Source of the DNA: 66-474 sp035249465
Lineage (GTDB): Bacteria; Pseudomonadota; Gammaproteobacteria; Xanthomonadales; Rhodanobacteraceae
Assembly: GCA_035249465.1 (NCBI GenBank)
Contig: DATFGL010000253.1
Coordinates: 1-27,493 of the forward strand
DNA: 27,493 bases
Direction: 5' to 3'
Shown here: piece after piece, positions 25,318 to 27,493 of the stretch
Layout of the letters: the number at the start of each line of letters is the position of its first letter
How positions within the stretch are numbered: position 1 is the stretch's first letter
Position numbers and translations under genes: made by a program
The notes under the pieces: model-generated
Databases searched by the model: none
What the model saw: the letters and a program-made list of their open reading frames with translations, nothing else
What the model was told of the DNA's origin: nothing

Positions 25318-26243
25318 GGTTTTCCGGCCAGCAGGCTCAATACTTCGAAATGCGGCGAGCGCGCTTCGCGCGAAATGCGTTCGCAATGCAGGACTTCAAG
25401 CCCGGCCTTGCGCGCAAAAGCGACCAGGTCTTCGCGCTTGAAGCCGAGATTCTTGTGGCCGAACGGCGCCACGGCCGCGCGGTGGGCGTGTTTCGCCAGC
25501 GTCGCCGCCAGCAGGCGGCCGCCCCGCTTGAGGACGTGCGAGGCTTCCGCGATGGCCTGTTGCGGATGCTCGCTGTAGGTGAGCGCGTGCATCATCAGCA
25601 CGAGGTCGAAGCTGCGGGGACCGAGGTCGAGCGCGTGCATGTCGCCTTCGACCACTTCGACGTTGCGGAACGCCTTCAGGCGCCTGCGGGCCGCCGCGAC
25701 GACATTGGGGCTGGAGTCCACGCACACGATCGAGTGCGCGTGCGGTGCCAGCAGCTCGGCCAGCACGCCATCGCCCGAGGCGATATCCAGCACGTCGCCG
25801 GTCTCCAGCAATTGCAGCAGGGTGCGCGCCAATGTCTCCCAGGTCCGGCCCGGTGAATAATGCCGTTCCATGTCGCCGGCCACGCTGTCGGCCCAGCCGC
25901 GATCGCGCGCACGCGCGGCCAGTACCGACGGCAGGCGTTGCGCATCGGCATCCAGCATCGCGTCATCGACGCCGTCTTCCAGCGCACGCAACAGGTCGGC
26001 TGCACCATCGAAACCGCTCTCGTTGAAGCGATAGTAAGCCGATACGCCGGCGCGACGGTCGCGCACCAGCCCGGTTTCCTTGAGCTTGGCGAGGTGGGTG
26101 GAAACGCGCGGCTGCGCGAGGCGCAGCACCGACGACAGCTCCGCAACGGTCAGCTCCTCGCGCCGCAGCAGCGCCAGCAGCCGCATCCGCGTGGGATCGG
26201 ACAGCACGCGCAGCAATGCGGTGGCGGAAACCAGATCGAGCAT
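25314..26243 (-). CDS. ArsR-type regulator with SAM/SAH-binding methyltransferase domain (SahR-like)
   Basis: A 309-residue fusion. Residues 1-85 are an ArsR-family winged helix (LSDPTRMRLLALL, recognition helix AQPRVSTHLAKLKETGLV) without the metal-binding cysteines of arsenic or zinc sensors. Residues about 130-255 are a class I methyltransferase fold: VLDIASGDGVLAELL (151-165), VDSSP, EGDMHALDL. This is the architecture of SahR, reported to repress SAM-cycle genes and release DNA on binding S-adenosylhomocysteine. Its position as the first gene of the metH operon, overlapping the homocysteine half by 4 bases, supports that role. A palindrome at its own start suggests autoregulation. Whether it also methylates anything is unknown. 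Confidence 0.88.
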   Translation of the reverse strand: MLDLVSATALLRVLSDPTRMRLLALLRREELTVAELSSVLRLAQPRVSTHLAKLKETGLVRDRRAGVSAYYRFNESGFDGAADLLRALEDGVDDAMLDADAQRLPSVLAARARDRGWADSVAGDMERHYSPGRTWETLARTLLQLLETGDVLDIASGDGVLAELLAPHAHSIVCVDSSPNVVAAARRRLKAFRNVEVVEGDMHALDLGPRSFDLVLMMHALTYSEHPQQAIAEASHVLKRGGRLLAATLAKHAHRAAVAPFGHKNLGFKREDLVAFARKAGLEVLHCERISREARSPHFEVLSLLAGKP

Positions 26244-26246
26244 TCC

Positions 26247-26270
26247 ATCTTTATATCAGGATGAAGAGAT
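26247..26270. promoter_or_regulatory. Candidate operator of the SahR-like regulator
   Basis: Two 11-base half-sites, ATCTTTATATC (26247-26257) and GATGAAGAGAT (26260-26270), are inverted with 8 of 11 matches around a 2-base centre. It begins 3 bases upstream of the regulator's ATG in the most A/T-rich stretch of the divergent gap. Binding there would block the metH operon. Confidence 0.55.
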
Positions 26271-26363
26271 AAATTAAAGCATGGCGTCCGATGCCGGTAT
26301 CATGTCAGGTTGGATTGCCGCGCCAACCACAGGTGCGGTGCACGACAGCACAGAGGTGTCGCG

Positions 26364-27493
26364 ATGGATTTCAATTTTTCCGAAGAACAGTTGCAGATCC
26401 AGTCGATCGCGCGTGATTTCGCGCAGAAGCGCGTCGCGCCGGTGGCGGCGGACTTCGACAAGTCCGGCGAATTCCCGCTCGACAACATCCGCGAGATGGG
26501 CAAGCTGGGCCTGATGGGGATCGAAGTGCCAGCCGAATACGGCGGTGCCGGCATGGATTCGATCAGTTACGTGCTGGCGATGATCGAAATCGCGGCGGCC
26601 GATTGCGCGCACTCGACCATCATGAGCGTCAACAACACGCTGTACTGCAACGGCCTCCTCAAGTTCGGCAGCGAGGAACAGAAGCACAAGTACGTCACGC
26701 CGATCGCCTCGGGCGAGGCCATCGGTGCGTTCGCGCTGACCGAGCCGCAGTCGGGCTCCGACGCCACCGCGATGCGCTGTCGCGCGGTGAAGCGGGCCGA
26801 TGGCAGCTTCGTGATCAACGGCAAGAAGAGCTGGATCACTTCGGGGCCGGTCGCCAGGTACATCCTGTTGTTCGCGATGACCGATCCGGAAAAGCATTCG
26901 CGCGGGATCACCGCGTTCATGGTCGATACCTCGCGCAAGGGTTTCGGCCGCGGCAAGACCGAGCCCAAGCTCGGCATCCGCGCTTCGGCGACTTGCGAGA
27001 TCGAGTTCGACGATTACGTCGCGCAGCCTGATGAAGTGATCGGCGAGGAAGGCCACGGCTTCAAGATCGCGATGGGTGTGCTGGATGCAGGTCGCATCGG
27101 CATCGCGTCGCAGGCCGTGGGTCTCGCGCGCGCCGCGTACGAGGCGACGCTGGAATACTCGCGCGACCGCAAGGCTTTCGGCCAGTCGATCGGTTCGTTC
27201 CAGATGACCCAGGCCAAGATCGCCGACATGAAATGCAAGCTGGACGCTGCGCAATTGCTGACGCTGCGCGCGGCGTGGATGAAACAGGAATCCGCGAAGA
27301 CCGGCGCGCGCTTCTCGACCGAAGCCGCGGTCGCCAAGCTCATCGCGTCAGAAGCCGCCATGTGGATCACGCACCAGGCCGTGCAGATACACGGCGGCAT
27401 GGGGTATTCGAAGGAAATGCCGCTGGAGCGATATTTCCGCGATGCCAAGATCACCGAGATCTACGAGGGCACGTCGGAGATCCAGCGCATGGT
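26364..27493 (+). CDS. Acyl-CoA dehydrogenase, C-terminal end beyond the right edge
   Basis: The first 376 residues of a flavin-dependent acyl-CoA dehydrogenase, first step of fatty acid beta-oxidation. N-terminal helices (FNFSEEQLQIQSIARDFAQKRVAPVAADFD) lead to the signature AFALTEPQSGSDATAM, then GSFVINGKKSWITSG and the flavin/substrate block GRIGIASQAVGLARAAYE, YSRDRKAFGQSI. The catalytic Glu is in ITEIYEGTSEIQRM at the window end. Similarity to short-chain (butyryl-CoA-type) enzymes is suggested by GEFPLDNIREMGKLGLMGIEVP. The family is about 380-390 residues, so only about 10 are missing. The ATG has GAGGTG upstream. It diverges from the SahR-like gene across a 120-base gap. Confidence 0.95.
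   Translation, partial: MDFNFSEEQLQIQSIARDFAQKRVAPVAADFDKSGEFPLDNIREMGKLGLMGIEVPAEYGGAGMDSISYVLAMIEIAAADCAHSTIMSVNNTLYCNGLLKFGSEEQKHKYVTPIASGEAIGAFALTEPQSGSDATAMRCRAVKRADGSFVINGKKSWITSGPVARYILLFAMTDPEKHSRGITAFMVDTSRKGFGRGKTEPKLGIRASATCEIEFDDYVAQPDEVIGEEGHGFKIAMGVLDAGRIGIASQAVGLARAAYEATLEYSRDRKAFGQSIGSFQMTQAKIADMKCKLDAAQLLTLRAAWMKQESAKTGARFSTEAAVAKLIASEAAMWITHQAVQIHGGMGYSKEMPLERYFRDAKITEIYEGTSEIQRM

Overview
The window is GC-rich chromosomal DNA made almost entirely of housekeeping genes. Protein motifs and gene order point to a gammaproteobacterium of the Xanthomonadales/Lysobacterales, most likely near Rhodanobacteraceae. The clues are the lepA-lepB-DUF4845-rnc-era-recO run, a methionine synthase split into two genes behind an ArsR-methyltransferase regulator, and a DUF6491 protein. 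This placement is inference; no 16S gene is present. I saw no transposase, prophage, CRISPR array or rRNA.

Layout. Positions 1-1821 (minus): a membrane di-iron hydroxylase-type protein, then a Tat-exported multicopper oxidase that runs off the left edge and has a Fur-box-like site just upstream. 1949-2371 (plus): a small secreted DUF6491 protein, convergent with and overlapping the next operon. 2368-6007 (minus): ftsY, an AsmA-like protein and mutY, with mutY fused in frame to yggX. 6168-7859 (plus): rsmD, coaD and a lipoprotein. 8081-13924 (plus): lepA, lepB, a DUF4845 protein, rnc, era and recO, covering translation, secretion, RNA processing, ribosome assembly and recombination. 14077-14799 (minus): a receiver-HPt phosphorelay protein. 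14916-17704 (plus): a YdbH/AsmA-like periplasmic protein followed by a DUF1318 (YdbL-like) lipoprotein. 17991-20296 (plus): a DegV protein and the rRNA methyltransferase RlmD. 20440-20514 (minus): tRNA-Val(CAC). 20612-21358 (plus): a lone lipid-A-synthase N-terminal-domain protein and a small membrane protein. 21406-26243 (minus): a methionine/SAM-cycle operon with an ArsR-methyltransferase regulator resembling SahR, then the homocysteine half and the folate/B12/activation half of MetH. 26364 to the right edge (plus): an acyl-CoA dehydrogenase missing only its last residues.

No wholly new system stands out. The points most worth checking are the MutY-YggX fusion, the split metH with an inverted REP pair between its halves and a Cys/His-rich loop in the homocysteine half, the palindrome at the SahR-like start codon, a hairpin cluster with a tandem G-A motif before degV, and paired hairpins between rnc and era. 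No gap between genes exceeds 300 bases; the longest is 17705-17990.
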